A stretch of 64,000 bases of DNA from assembly GCF_042186555.1 (NCBI RefSeq), contig NC_133336.1:38806338-38870337 (forward strand), given 5' to 3'. A program made the translations under genes and the position numbers. This document shows positions 10,414 through 21,109 of this stretch, one piece after another; position 1 is the stretch's first letter; each line of letters starts with the position of its first letter. This DNA comes from Aquarana catesbeiana. Lineage: Eukaryota > Chordata > Amphibia > Anura > Ranidae. Below the pieces are notes generated by a model. It searched no databases, was not told the DNA's origin, and was given only the letters and a program-made list of their open reading frames with translations.

Positions 10414-11280
10414 TATCTGCTGAAAATGGGTCACAGGAGTGCAAAACAAACTGTACTGTGATCCACAGAAGTACAGCCAAACAAGCTTTGGCTGTGCTTC
10501 TCATATAAGGGGAATTTGCATTTCCTCTCTATTTAAAAATACCTGCGGAGTTTACCAGTCACAATGCAGATTCCCCTGACATAAAACCACTACAGTGCAA
10601 TTGTCATCCTGTTCAGCAGGTAAGGATGGAAGGTATTTGGGTTTGCCCCTCCTTATTAATAAAGATGTCACCAGGGTTTCCAGCATCCTTGGACCAGGTA
10701 AGTAAAAAAGTGAAAAAGAAATGCTACATGCATCAAATCGGTCAGGGGGAGCAAATTATTAAAAAAGTAAAATGAATAAATTACATTTTAAGTAGTATTA
10801 AATCCTCAGCATTTTCATGTGAGCACATTGAGCACAATACAATAAACACTCCCCAATAATCTATGTGTTAAAAATCTTACCCCACCACTTGAAGTTTACA
10901 ACTTTTAATCCTGCTGGCTCCTGCTTTCTCTTTGCTGCTTCCCTGAGCTTCCAAAAGCGTTAACAATGTGATGGTGCAGTCTTCAGACAGTCTGTTAGCT
11001 TGGAGAAGAGAGGGGAAGTAGGAGGGAAGTACAGGGGAGTTCCTTGCCATCTTAGGTTTTGGGGCTGTGTGTTTCTAGTGATGCACACAATGTAGAGAGA
11101 CACAACTTTAGTCCCTGCATGCAAGGGTGGCTCCATAGAATGCTGAAGAGAAAGGCACATTGAAACAGGAAACCTGGGACAGCGGTCATGGAACCAGCTT
11201 AAACTGGAACATAGGCAAGGATTAAAATATAAACAAAATGAAGGCCCTATGAGAGAAAGGAAATCTGGTAATGCCTGAGC
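10414..11280. other. Unassigned intergenic DNA
   Basis: No coding frame, inverted termini or tandem repeat recognised. It leads into the pyrimidine-rich stretch before 11315. Confidence 0.4.
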
Positions 11281-11314
11281 TTGACAGTGGATTTTTCTTT
11301 CTCTTTCACGCAAG

Positions 11315-12058
11315 GGATGGGAAACACAGTACATCAACCCCTTCAACTCATCAATTCAGCCAGTCGGCAGGATGATGCTAACAGCAGCAATCAGGCTGAT
11401 GAGGATGGTCAAACACCCTATGATTCTGGCCTGCAGCCGGACTTCCAGTACTACACGCATACCACCGCCACCCCTCACCAAAGACTGGGATAAGACTTAC
11501 AGATCAATTCCCTGGCATATTCTCAGGTATGACAGTGAGTGGAAACTGGAAACTCTGGAGTATTACCACCATCTGCAGCCTGGGGGGGGGGGGGGGGGGG
11601 TAGTTAAATCCTTTCCTCCTCAACCCACCTCCCCTCCAACAATTCTTCAACCTCCTCCTTCCTCAACCACTTTTCCTCAAAAAAGGACTGGCTCCCCAGA
11701 GATCAAGTTCAGAAAGACAAAGACAATTCAGAATGCTCAGTATGTGGGCATCTGCTTCACAAATTCCAAACCAGTGAAATCAATTGGAAAAAGCATCAAA
11801 GAAGGTGGGAAACGAAGGAGAAAAGACAGAAGAGCAGCAAGCATCACCATCACCACAATGAGGAGGCAAAGGTGGAGAAACCACAACCCAACAAGATTCA
11901 AACACTGGAGCCTCCTGAGGAAGAGATAGTGAGTTCTGCTGTATCTGCTTTAAATTCGAGTTGCAGAAGTGTTCCTTTGTTGTACTGTATTATGTTACAA
12001 AAATGTAACATTTTACTGTACTTATTTCATGTATTTGCTGATGTTTCATGGTGTGGGG
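11315..12058 (+). pseudogene. Decayed coding exon or retrocopy of an unidentified protein
   Basis: A pyrimidine tract ending TTTCACGCAAG (11304-11314) looks like a splice acceptor and is followed at 11317 by ATG. The first frame reads MGNTVHQPLQLINSASRQDD and continues to QPDFQYYTHTT, then stops at 11491-11493. A one-base shift near 11462 restores reading: KDWDKTYRSIPWHILRYDSE, then WKLETLEYYHHLQP, a 20-G run at 11581-11600, a Pro-rich stretch, then NAQYVGICFTNSKPVKSIGK. Near 11811 and 11840 the other frames become the protein-like ones (EGEKTEEQQASPSPQ; KPQPNKIQTLEPPEEEIVSS). The composition is protein-like rather than random, with a soluble charged C-terminus and no membrane segment. MGN at the start could be a myristoylation signal if translated. 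I do not recognise the family. It is either a disrupted last exon or a processed copy; its 3' end is at 14405-14577. Confidence 0.5.
11581..11600 (+). repeat. Poly(G) run
   Basis: Twenty consecutive G within the decayed coding region. It is likely length-variable and is a place where an assembly error could create a false frameshift. Confidence 0.9.
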
Positions 12059-12391
12059 CAGGAGTCTCTAAAGTACAGACTACAGGCCACATCTGGCTCG
12101 CTAGGGTATTTTTTCTCGCCCAAAGCTAGTCGTCAGATTAAAAAGGCCAAATCATTTTAGTGCAGGTCTGCTGCATCTCCCAGCTCCCACCTCAGTTAAA
12201 TTCAGTTTCTTTTACCATTGTAATTTCACATACAGCATGCCTGTGTAACAGCAGGGTGGGAGCCGGGAGGTGCAGAAGGTCTATACTAAAGCCAGCCCTT
12301 GAGAGGCACCCTATAGCACCCTATAGCGGTAATGGACACTGATGTACAGGGGAAATATAAGGTGGTGCAGGGAGACTGATATGAAAACAAA

Positions 12392-12563
12392 TGTGCTGGG
12401 GGGCTCTGGTGGGGACACAAATGTGGGAGGGGCTCTGATGGGGACACAAGTGTGGGGGGGCTCTGATGGGGACACAAATGTGGGAGGGGCTCTGATGGGG
12501 ACACAAGTGTGAGAGGGGCTCTAAAGGGGACACAAGTGGGGGAGCTCTGGTAAGGACACAAGT
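12392..12563 (+). repeat. ~28-bp minisatellite (GGCTCTGATGGGGACACAA)
   Basis: About six imperfect units of GTGGGAGGGGCTCTGATGGG plus ACACAAGT, continuing after the nested insertion at 13143-13230. Confidence 0.85.
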
Positions 12564-13142
12564 AGTGGTGGCCGCTTATGCAGGGTGCAGGGGCACCACC
12601 CCCCCCCCCCCTAATCTATGAGCCCAGCCCCTAAGCTACATGCAGGGTGCCGGACGCATGGATTCCAATGGTTTTTTTTTTTTTTTGGAAGCACATAGTT
12701 AGAGCCTGAGGCTCTATTTGGCTTCAAAAAGGGCGGGCTTGGGGTGCAGAGCCCACCCAGTTGTGTCACATTAGGGAATTGATATTTGCTAATGTCTTCC
12801 CGTTTCTCTTCCTGGCCAATCAGGTAGCGGGTACTGAGACCCGATTGGCCAAGAGTCCTAAGACCCAATTGGCGCAAGTCTTAAGTCCTGATTGGCTGGG
12901 AGGAGAAGCGACTGATGGGACTCGGGAGGAGACGCAGGGGAGAAGCCGCCGAAGCCATGACCTGGATAGGGTAAGTGCAGGACTGGCGGGGGGGGACTGG
13001 CGAAGGGTGAGCCATGCAGCAATTGAGTGATGGGGTAGGGGGTAAGCGGCGATTGAGCGACCGCTGTGGGGGCTAGTTGGTTGGCTATCTGGGGGAGCAG
13101 CGGACTACCCCCCCCCAAGAAAATTGAGCACCAGCCACCACT
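12564..13142 (+). mobile_element. AGTGGTGGC-type element nested in the minisatellite
   Basis: Ends AGTGGTGGC and GCCACCACT are inverted. GGACACAAGT flanks it on both sides (12554-12563 and 13143-13152), but since the host is a tandem repeat some of that match could be pre-existing. The interior includes C and T runs and several GATTGGC words near 12843-12894. Confidence 0.7.
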
Positions 13143-13369
13143 GGACACAAGTGTAGGGGGACTCTGGTGGGAAAATAAATGTGCAAGGGGAAATAGATGT
13201 ATGGGGCGACTCTGATGGGAACACAGATGTAAGGACTCATGCAAACTGAAAGTTTAGCCCTGGTGCACTTGGCTTCAGCATTTAGGTGCAGGCGGAGGAT
13301 ACAGGTGCACCATCCAGCCCCACTGATGGCAGCTTTTCAAATTCTATTCTCTTCCATGGCTGTGGTTCC

Positions 13370-14310
13370 CTATGAGAGCTATCTTAACTGATCCTACTTG
13401 TTTTGGTCCGACTTTGAAAATGCTACTTTTGTCCGACTTGGGCACGATTTCAGCCCATTGATTTGAATGAAAACCAACATCACAAGGGGCAGAGTCTCAT
13501 AGCAGAGTCACCGGATGGCCATGCTCTATGGCTATATAAGAACTGGCAGACATCGGAGATGACACAAAGGTGGAAGCCAGCGTCGAAGGAGGACCAGGTC
13601 GGTGGTGGAGAATATAGTAGCAGTGCAAGAGAAGACCGCACTGGAGGGAGATGACCGGAGGAAGAACACATCAGTGGCGGAACGAGAGAAAGAAGACACG
13701 TTGGAGCTACGACGGGGGACATTCTTCACTTTTAAAAAAGGACTTGTCAAAAATCATCTCTTGTTTTTATTTACACTACACTGCTTTTTTTAGGGGGAAT
13801 GGGTAGGGGTACAATGTACCTCATACGTATTCACATAGGGGGGCCAGGATCTGGGGGCCCCGTTGTTAAAAGGGGCTTCCAGATTCTGATAAGCCCCCTA
13901 CCCACAGACCCCCACAACCACCGCCCAGGGTTGTCACGAAAAGGCCCTTGGGGACAAGGTGCTTTGGGGTGGGGTGGCACAAAGTCCCCCCCCGCATCAA
14001 AGAACCCACCTCCCCATGTTGAGGGCATGTGGTCTGGTATGGTCCAGGAGGGGGGTGCTCGCTCCCCCCATTTTTCCTGGCCTGTTGGGCTGCATGCTTG
14101 GAAAAGGGTCTGGATTTTGGGGGGACCCCACGCCTTTTTTTTTTGCATGGGGTGTCCACTTAAGATTCATACCAGATTCAAAGGGTCTGGTATTTTCGGA
14201 TCAAAGTCAGATCCCATTCATTGAAGTCGCATGGAAGTCAGACATGAAGTCGCGGGGCAAAATCGGATCGGAAGTCGTACGACTTTCGTGTCGGATCAGT
14301 GTGAACATAG
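13370..14310 (+). mobile_element. Interior repeat with TATATAAG box and CACGCC/CCCC-rich right half
   Basis: Flanks on the theme of GTCCGACTT (13408, 13434) and GTCGTACGACTT (14272) suggest a separate high-copy element inside the hAT-type element. A promoter-like GGCTATATAAGAACTGGC is at about 13529-13546. No plausible protein follows. Boundaries are approximate. Confidence 0.45.
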
Positions 14311-14404
14311 CCTTATAAATTACTGTTTTTTGGTTTTTTTTAGGTCCACGGATCTCTGTAAAATATATGACGTGGCCCTTGAGGTGAAAATTTGGAGACC
14401 CCTG

Positions 14405-14577
14405 GTGTAGGGAGTTCAAATAGTCGTGCTTGAGCTGAGCTTGCTTCATGTAAATTTTGTTTAATATGCAATTTGGCTTGTAATCAGTCTCGTAACAATG
14501 TTCTCTTGCTGATCAAATATTTATTTTTGTTATACTTACTCTGTTCTAAATAAAGCTAAACTAAAAGGAAAAAAAAA
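14405..14577 (+). other. 3' end of the relic transcript: poly(A) signal and A-rich tail
   Basis: A/T-rich sequence resembling a 3' UTR with AATAAA at 14549-14554 and an A run at about 14568-14577, some 13-18 bases later. Removing the hAT-type element joins this to 11315-12058. An A run that close after AATAAA is what a processed retrocopy would show; a genuine last exon need not show it. Confidence 0.5.
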
Positions 14578-15372
14578 GATAAAGAAGCTTCATGCACACA
14601 TGTGATTAAATCAGCTGCTAAAGGTACTTAAAAACTGAGGGTTTAATATCAATTTAAGGGCATTTCTATGCACAATTTGTTCTAGGGATGAATCTAAAAA
14701 ATAATTATAAATGAACCTGGAAACCAAGGAATGTTGGCAGTTCATCGGTTTCCTCGGCCTTGCTTCTCAGCAACAAAGCACAGTCTCCGGCATGAACAAT
14801 TACTATGCGCTGCGACTAGCGGAGCCAGTTCTGTATTCCGGAGGCACTCTGTGTCTGTGTATCATCACCTTATTAATACACGGGCTGTGATGAAATGAAG
14901 CACGCCAGACTTGTAGGCACTAAACACGCTGTCTGTTTATCCTCCTCACAACAACCCAGCAGACCGGTTACGCCGAGGCAATTTCAAAGTGCAGCGTTAT
15001 GCAACAACGGGTGATAACAAGGAATCATTGCGAAGCGTGTGTATTAAGATGACCTTGCTGGTTGAATAATAAGTAGTGTGCTCCGTTTTCTTTACATAGG
15101 CCATAATACTAGAGGAGTCATTTAATATCACACATCAAGTAAAGTACAACCATAACTCATGGCGCCATCTAAAAGATTTCGGCAACAAGTCATTAGATAC
15201 AACTCTTAAAGTTGAGTCCACTTATTGATTTTCAACTGTTGGCTACAGTTGCTCTATAAAGACCATCTCTAGGCAAATATAACCCCCCCTGACCACCAAC
15301 ACTCATCCTTCCCACCTACCCTGTCTTCACCCATTCGCACATTACCAAAAAAATAAAAATTCTAAAAATGAT
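14578..15372. other. Unique-looking non-coding DNA
   Basis: 14720-15180 is high-complexity sequence without repeat signatures, long frames or inverted termini, and differs in texture from the surrounding transposons. A conserved non-coding element is possible but not demonstrated. Confidence 0.35.
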
Positions 15373-15375
15373 TAA

Positions 15376-15790
15376 TGCCCTGTACACACGACCAGTTTTG
15401 CCGTCGGAATTAACTCTGAAGGTTTTTCCGACGGAATTTCAATGGGATTATGCTCAAGCTGTCTTGCATACACACGGTCACACCAAATTCTGACCATCAA
15501 GAACGCTGTGACGTACAACAACACGTACGATGGGACAACACGTATGACGTCTCGTACTTGCTTCAGAGCATGCGTCATTTTTGGTCGGTCGCAACAGCAT
15601 ACAGACGAGTGGTTTTCCCGATAGGAATTTGTTTCGTCTGAAAAATATAGAACATGTTCTCTATCTAAGTCTATCTAAGTCCGTCTGAATTTTCGATGTA
15701 AAAAGTCAGATGGGGCATACACATGGTCGGAATATATGATGAAACTCTCCCATTTTTTCTGTTGGAAATTCCGACCGTGTGTATGTGACA
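15376..15790 (+). mobile_element. Harbinger-like MITE (TGCCCTGTACACACG), copy 1
   Basis: Left end TGCCCTGTACACACG after TAA and right end GTGTGTATGTGACA before TTA. The interior (CTTGCATACACACGGTCACA) matches the other copies. TTA/TAA flanks fit the 3-bp TWA target duplications known for PIF/Harbinger elements. Here the two flanks differ by one base. Confidence 0.75.
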
Positions 15791-15793
15791 TTA

Positions 15794-16270
15794 CTCACCT
15801 ATCAAGAGACCATTTGCAGCACTTCTTCAGAGAATGGGAACTGTTATCCAGCTAAGCATTTCTCTACTCACTGCTCTTGTCACCATACCAGTGCAGTCTT
15901 CTGGAGCCTGTGAGGACCCTGCCCCTGGACAGCCAATTGGAATTGTCCATGCCAGCCAAGCAGTGACGTGGGCACCCAAAGAAGTACCCTCCCGCTATGC
16001 AGTAAGGAAGAGAGAAGACTCAAGACCCAACACATCTTGTGAGCACAGATGTTGGGAAGAAACGTGTTTTTTCGTTTTTTTTATTTTTGCTTTTTTTTTT
16101 TGTAACATAGCAATTAGAGAGGAGGGTTCCCAAGGATCGGTTTTAAAGAGCATCTATCACTTGTAAGGAAACTAGTGCACTGCTACTTATGTGATTAAAA
16201 GGAAGGAAAGATAAAAATACGAATAAAAGTAAAAAGTCAAATTGGCTGTATAATAAAAAATGATTCTCAC
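15794..16270. other. Unassigned DNA, A/T-rich from 16060
   Basis: Contains a short open frame (15834-16166) that I do not accept as a gene (see rejected items). No repeat boundary recognised. Confidence 0.35.
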
Positions 16271-16273
16271 GTA

Positions 16274-16470
16274 CCCTGAGGAAGTTTCTTTGAGTTAAGC
16301 AACACATTGGGCGGAGCCGGTGATGTCACGTCCGGTCATGCGCAAACCGGATGCTTAATGAGAACCTCCATTTTGTTGGCTGGAACGCAGCTCTCTGATT
16401 TTGTTTTTATGTGAGTGCATATTTGACCAAATAAATTATCTTATTTTAAATTACAGGGTGCACTATGAAT
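16274..16470 (+). repeat. GAAG/GAAACG-like module a, with downstream AATAAA
   Basis: CCCTGAGGAAG at 16274 and AACACATTGGGCGGAG to 16315 form a diverged version of the recurrent motif. GATGTCACGTCCGGTCATGC and CCATTTTGTTGG follow, AATAAA is at 16430-16435 and GGGTGCACT at about 16456. Copy b (43884-44100) shares this order, including the CACTTCCGG/CACGTCCGG and CCATTTTG words, so they belong to one family. Confidence 0.6.
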
Positions 16471-16874
16471 ATTCTTTTATTCCCTGTACAGCTACATCTA
16501 CATTGGAGCAAGTTGGGACAGGTCTCTTAAAGGGACCCTGCAAATGAAGTAGCTGCTAAGAGCAGAAGGTAGAATCACACAGATTACCTTTAAAAAGAAC
16601 AAGGTATTTTACTTATAGGTAGACTGGTAGCACTGGTGGATTGGAGCACATTGTTCTTTTGCGCACATTGTTTTGGAAAATTTGGTGTCTTGAAATAAAC
16701 ATTTGGACTGTTGAAATAGTGAACGTACGGACATTTGAACATGCATTTAATTACTTATGCCCCAAATCTGTATATGACATATTACTTTTTCACATTATGT
16801 TTGTTTTGTGTCATTGAGCTGTGATTTATTTATCATCAAATTATTTGTATATGGGATAGAGGAGCACATGAGAG
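16471..16874. other. Unassigned A/T-rich DNA
   Basis: No gene, inverted termini or tandem repeat seen. Confidence 0.4.
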
Positions 16875-16877
16875 TTA

Positions 16878-17323
16878 TGCCCCGTACACACAATCGGACT
16901 TTCCGACAACAAAACCGTGGATTTTTGTTCGAAGGTTGTTGGCTCAAACTTGTCTTGCATACACGGGGTCACACAAATGTTGGCCAACAATTGCGAACGT
17001 AGTGATGTACAAGACGTATAGCTGGCCGATAAAAAGGAAGTTCAATAGTCATGCGCCACCCTTTAGGCTCCTTCTGCTAATGTTGTGTTTGAGCATTGAT
17101 TCCGAGCATGGGTGGACTTTTCTCCAACGGACTTTTGTACACACGATCGGAAAGTTTGACAACAAAATTTGTTGGCGGAAAATTTGAGAACCTGCTAGCC
17201 AACATTTGTTGGCAGAAAGTCCGACAACAAATGTTCGATGGAGCATACACACGGTCAGACTTTCCGCCAACAAGCTCACATCCAACATTTGTTGTCGGAA
17301 AATCCGATCATGTGTACGGGGCA
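16878..17323 (+). mobile_element. Harbinger-like MITE (TGCCCCGTACACAC), copy 2
   Basis: TGCCCCGTACACACAATCGG at the left and CCGATCATGTGTACGGGGCA at the right are inverted, with TTA on both sides (16875-16877 and 17324-17326). The interior has several further CGGACTTTTGTACACACGAT-type repeats in both orientations. Non-coding. Confidence 0.85.
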
Positions 17324-17357
17324 TTAGTCTTATTAGGTTTGTTGGGTTTATTTAAAG

Positions 17358-17493
17358 CAGGGGTCTCAAACTGGCGGCCCCGTCAATGTTTGCAAAACTA
17401 CAAGTCCCATAAGGCAAGGCTGACAGTTACAAACATGACTCCCTCAGGCACTAGTTCCGCAACAGCTGGAGGGCCATCAGTTTGAGACCCCTG
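17358..17493 (+). mobile_element. hAT-type MITE, 136 bp
   Basis: CAGGGGTCTCAAACTGGC and GCCATCAGTTTGAGACCCCTG-type ends are inverted. Flanks ATTTAAAG (17350-17357) and ATTTAAAT (17494-17501) match at 7 of 8 bases. Confidence 0.85.
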
Positions 17494-17868
17494 ATTTAAA
17501 TGAACAGCGCACCATTTATTTTTCTATACTCATCTGTCACTTTAACATTTCAAACCAAAGTTGCAGGTTCTCATGACAGATCACTTACCTACTGATACTA
17601 CCTTCACCACATACCACGTATTGTTTGTTAGTTGAACCCACGGATCTAATTTCTCTGACAGCTTGTGTTGAGGCGTACACAGGGTTAATGACCCCCTCCA
17701 TCCCTGCCTGATAGTTTTTACCCACTCAGATGTTGTTAGCACTGCATTCTGGGAGAAAGGTCACATTCTGCTCCATCATATTGGGTATTTTCAAGGGCTC
17801 AGACAGAAGAACAGGGCTAATGGGGAATGTGGTGAAGGTATCACTGGCTGGGGTTGCTGGTCTGTTAA

Positions 17869-18073
17869 AGTGGAAGTAAACCCTTGTATCATTTTCAGCC
17901 AAGGAAGCGGCTATCTTGGCCTCTGTTTGATCTTCAACTGCCATGATGCTGCACATGTGATCAATTATGACACCAGCCATTGGATGGTTTGACAGTTTGG
18001 GTTAGAGTACAACCAATGTGACAGTTCCATTCCCGGCCATTGAAATGGTTAAATTGATGGGTTTACTTCCGCT
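17869..18073 (+). mobile_element. TTAA-flanked MITE (AGTGGAAGTAAACCC)
   Basis: 205 bp with 15-bp termini AGTGGAAGTAAACCC and GGGTTTACTTCCGCT (14 of 15 pair) and TTAA on each side (17865-17868, 18074-18077). A related left end is at about 60424. Confidence 0.85.
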
Positions 18074-18077
18074 TTAA

Positions 18078-19190
18078 GAGGACCAGCCACTTTGCCCTCA
18101 AAGGAAAGCAGATAAAGAATTGCAGCCTGTCTCAGAGAATGGCAGTTTCAGTCTGCAGGGTAAAGCCAAACCATGTCTGGACAAACCTTGAACAACGGGT
18201 CTTTAGAACCTCTTTCTCTCTCAATATAAAATACTGTATATATAGATATATAAAATGAGCACAAATAAAACCCACAGGTGTACAGAAGGTTTCAACACAT
18301 GAATAATAAGGTTCCAGGATCTATAGCATTCCATAAAAAGTGTTACATTTTGATGTTTGATGCGTCTGTTTTCTTTTATTGATTTTACCATCTGTGTGTT
18401 TTTTCTTATGTTGATGCCCCCACCGTGTCCCCATGTCACAATGTTATATTTAGAGGCAGACAAGGCATCTCAAGAGAGTCCTTTCATCTGCCACATTATT
18501 GTGGATGCCACTTACTTCCAGATGGAAAGGCAGATTTGCGGCAGGTAGAGGAGCCCGATGTCGCCATCTGCCTGGCACTGCCATGCCAGTACAGATTAAG
18601 TCTCTGCATAAGCAAAAAAGCTTCACCAACAGAAGGAAGTCTACTCGAATTAAGGAATTCCGAGCTCAGATTGAAGAAACCCGGTCAACACAAGACATGT
18701 GATCCAACAAATTGCCCAAAGAGTACATGTTCAAACACGTGCATCTTAAGGCATGCCTCCAATAAAGATGCTATTACCGACGTTCTGAAAACGCTACATG
18801 TTGACTGAGTCTGGTTTCCGAGCAACTGACCCAACACAAATATGCAGAGTCGGAGCAAAGCCAACAATCTGATATGCGTTCTTGATTCAGAAAATATAAA
18901 GCTGCTGGATCATGGATCGTAACAGCTATCATTTTTTTTTTTTCAGTTCACTTTCAAAAGAATATTTAAAGTGGAATCCCTGCCTAACCATAACTGTTCC
19001 TAAATCAAATCCCCCCCTCCTCCTGCCACCTATCCTGCCTCATTGTAAGATGGGACTTTTAAGGCACAACATTTTATATAAAATTCTAATTTTTATTTCA
19101 ATTCCAACATATACAAGAATTCCACTTTCTTACAAAATTTTTCTTTCAACAAAAAAACACATTATTGCACTCTTGATTTAACATGGTAGT
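18078..19190. other. Unassigned DNA; 18470-18900 unique-looking
   Basis: No coding frame with recognisable content. 18470-18900 is high-complexity sequence; the rest is A/T-rich with short runs. Confidence 0.35.
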
Positions 19191-19216
19191 GCATCCTTTC
19201 CAAAACTACTGATTTT

Positions 19217-19252
19217 GATGCGTTTCTTGGACATTGTCTACTTCTTCAGGAG
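19217..19252 (-). repeat. GAAG/GAAACGC module e
   Basis: On the minus strand CTCCTGAAGAAGTAG is followed by CCAAGAAACGCATCA, the same order of cores as in the other modules. Confidence 0.6.
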
Positions 19253-19284
19253 CTGTCAGTATGTTTATGCACAGACAGCATAAG

Positions 19285-19766
19285 TAAAGCGGTGTTCCAG
19301 CCAAAATGTTTTTTCTTCTAAAGTCAACAGCTGCAAACACTGTAGCTACTGACTTTTAATAAGGACACTTACTTGTCCAGGGAGCCCCCAATGTGGCCCC
19401 CCCCCCGAGGCCGATCTGTCCACTGGATTGGGTGCAGGCGCCGCCATTCTATTTTAGGGAAACCGGCAGTAGAGCCTTGCGGCTTCACTGCCGGTTTCCA
19501 ACTGCGCATGCGTGAGTCGCGTGGTGCTTTGTAAATGGCCGGCTGTCTTCTTGGACACACACATGTCCCAGAAGACAACGGGGGGCTCGCCAAAGAAGAG
19601 GATATGACGTCCTCGGCCACAGCCCGCCTGGATCGAAGTACTCTTAGTACTTCCAAAAAAGGTAAGTTAGAAAGTAAAAAAAAATTTTAAATATCCAAAA
19701 TAGAGGCGTGGAGAGGTGGTCTTTCATTTAAGACCACCTCTCAAAATTGGGTGGAACTCCGCTTTA
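19285..19766 (-). mobile_element. TTAA-type element (AGCGGAGTT family), copy B
   Basis: Ends TAAAGCGGTGTTCCAGCC and GGGTGGAACTCCGCTTTA are inverted. The interior (ACAGCTGCAAACACTGTAGC, then GACTTTTAATAAGGACAC) is the reverse complement of sequence in copy A at about 590-655. Full length, non-coding. Confidence 0.75.
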
Positions 19767-19971
19767 ATACACTAATTTATTGTTTGTATCATCTCATTGT
19801 AAACCTTAATAAACCTTATAAATTCTGCCTATTCCATTCAAAAAAGATCTGTACACTTACCATTTTTCAGTCCGCTCCAGTCCAGTCATGTGATTCCGCA
19901 GCTTGGGGCTCCCCTGTGTCAGTGAGTGGCCAGCTGCAGGGGAGAAGAGAGAGCGTGGCCAACAGCTGGGC

Positions 19972-20280
19972 CATAGGCGTGCGCACAGGGTGTGCCAGGT
20001 GTGCCTAGGCACACCCTAATCACCCCGTGTGGTGCAAATTTCCAATGTTTAGTCCCCTGATATTTCACCAAATAAAAAAAAATCAATTTTTTTCTCCTAA
20101 AAAAATTGTAAAAAAATTATTAAAATAATATTGTAACTGCCCTACTGACACCACCAATATTTGCCCTTATGACACCATTCACTGCTCTACTGACACCTTC
20201 CGCATATATACACATGCACACACATATATGTTTGAGCTTTGGGGTGCACACCCTAATGCAATAGGCTGCGCACACCTATG
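19972..20280 (+). mobile_element. hAT-type MITE, 309 bp, perfect 8-bp target duplication
   Basis: Termini CATAGGCGTGCGCAC and GCGCACACCTATG are inverted. AGCTGGGC lies on both sides (19964-19971 and 20281-20288), 8 of 8. The perfect match suggests a fairly recent insertion. Confidence 0.85.
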
Positions 20281-20345
20281 AGCTGGGCCATGGGAGCCTA
20301 TGGGTGGTGTCACTGCTACCGAAATTCCCAGCAACTGTAGAGCAC

Positions 20346-20763
20346 TGTCAGGGCTGGGCTCAGTCCTTCCTTCACTGAGCTGGCCGCTCAGCTGTCGGCT
20401 ACTTGCCAGCTCCTATCTCTCCACAGTTACTCAGCTGTTGATGATATCCTGCTCGTCAGTCCTGCCTACTTAAGCCGTGCAGCCCAGAGGAGCTCTGCCT
20501 TCGCCTTGGTCAACATCACAGAGGCGCTCTACGGCATTCCTGTTAAAAGACTTGCTTGGCTGACATCCCTTCTGATTCCAGATCCTGATTGCTGTTTTAC
20601 TACGCTCATCTCCTGCTCCCTGATGTTATGGCTTGTCTGACTATCCGTTCCGGTTCCTGAACTCTGGCTATGTTTTGACTACGTTTGTTCTATTTACTTT
20701 TATTATTAAACAAGTGTGATTTAACTGTACTTCTGTCTCAGTCTGATTTCATGGTTTCTGACA
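20346..20763 (+). mobile_element. Solo LTR, 418 bp, 5-bp target duplication
   Basis: Starts TGTCAGGGCTGGGC, ends GGTTTCTGACA, with AGCAC on both sides (20341-20345 and 20764-20768). The C/T-rich body (CTGATTGCTGTTTTAC, GTTCCGGTTCCTGAAC) resembles Ty3/Gypsy-type LTRs of frogs and fish as I remember them; class not proven. No internal region remains. Confidence 0.85.
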
Positions 20764-20832
20764 AGCACTCTCTGACACAAGGGAGCTGGAACTGCAGGAT
20801 CATGTGACCAGTCAAGAGTGGACCCAAATAAC

Positions 20833-20871
20833 CCAACAGGTTTCAACAGCTGCTTCATTGCTTCATCAGGG
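20833..20871 (-). repeat. GAAG/GAAAC module d
   Basis: On the minus strand CCCCTGATGAAGCAATGAAG is followed by CTGTTGAAACCTGTTGGG. Confidence 0.65.
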
Positions 20872-20953
20872 GTAACATTTGTGCAACAAAGTGGCAAAAA
20901 AAGTGTCAGCGCATTAAAGTAAACACATAAGAAAGAGTGTCATTGGTATAGGG

Positions 20954-21101
20954 CAGGGGTCCCAAAAATACGGCCCTCCAGTTGTTCAGGAACTACCATT
21001 CCTATCATGCCTAGTCATGTCTGTGAATGTCAGCATCTTACAATGCCTCATGGGATATGTAGTTCTGCAACAGCTGGAGGGCCATAGTTTGAAGACCCCT
21101 G
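20954..21101 (+). mobile_element. hAT-type MITE, 148 bp
   Basis: CAGGGGTCCCAAAAATACGG at the left and AGTTTGAAGACCCCTG at the right; flanks GTATAGGG (20946-20953) and GTATAGGA (21102-21109), 7 of 8. Related to 17358-17493 (both contain CAACAGCTGGAGGGCCAT). Confidence 0.85.
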
Positions 21102-21109
21102 GTATAGGA

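Larger units (their letters stand above)
12059..14404 (+). mobile_element. hAT-type non-autonomous element (2.35 kb) with 8-bp target duplication
   Basis: Termini CAGGAGTCTCTAAAG and TTTGGAGACCCCTG are inverted repeats, flanked by GTGTGGGG (12051-12058) and GTGTAGGG (14405-14412), a 7-of-8 match. It splits the 3' part of the relic transcript unit at 11315-14577. It contains a 27-29 bp minisatellite, an AGTGGTGGC element and a third repeat (about 13370-14310). No transposase is encoded. Confidence 0.8.

Noticed and set aside
11317..11490. Retroviral Gag matrix start (MGNTV with a myristoylation-like glycine)
   Set aside because: The downstream sequence has no Gag-like domain and no LTR lies nearby. 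The resemblance is limited to the first few residues.
15834..16166. 110-codon frame with a signal-peptide-like start (MGTVIQLSISLLTALVTIPV)
   Set aside because: The C-terminal third is encoded by a T-rich run (FFVFFIFAFFF), there is no cysteine pattern or known domain, and it lies between repeats. The hydrophobic start alone is weak evidence.
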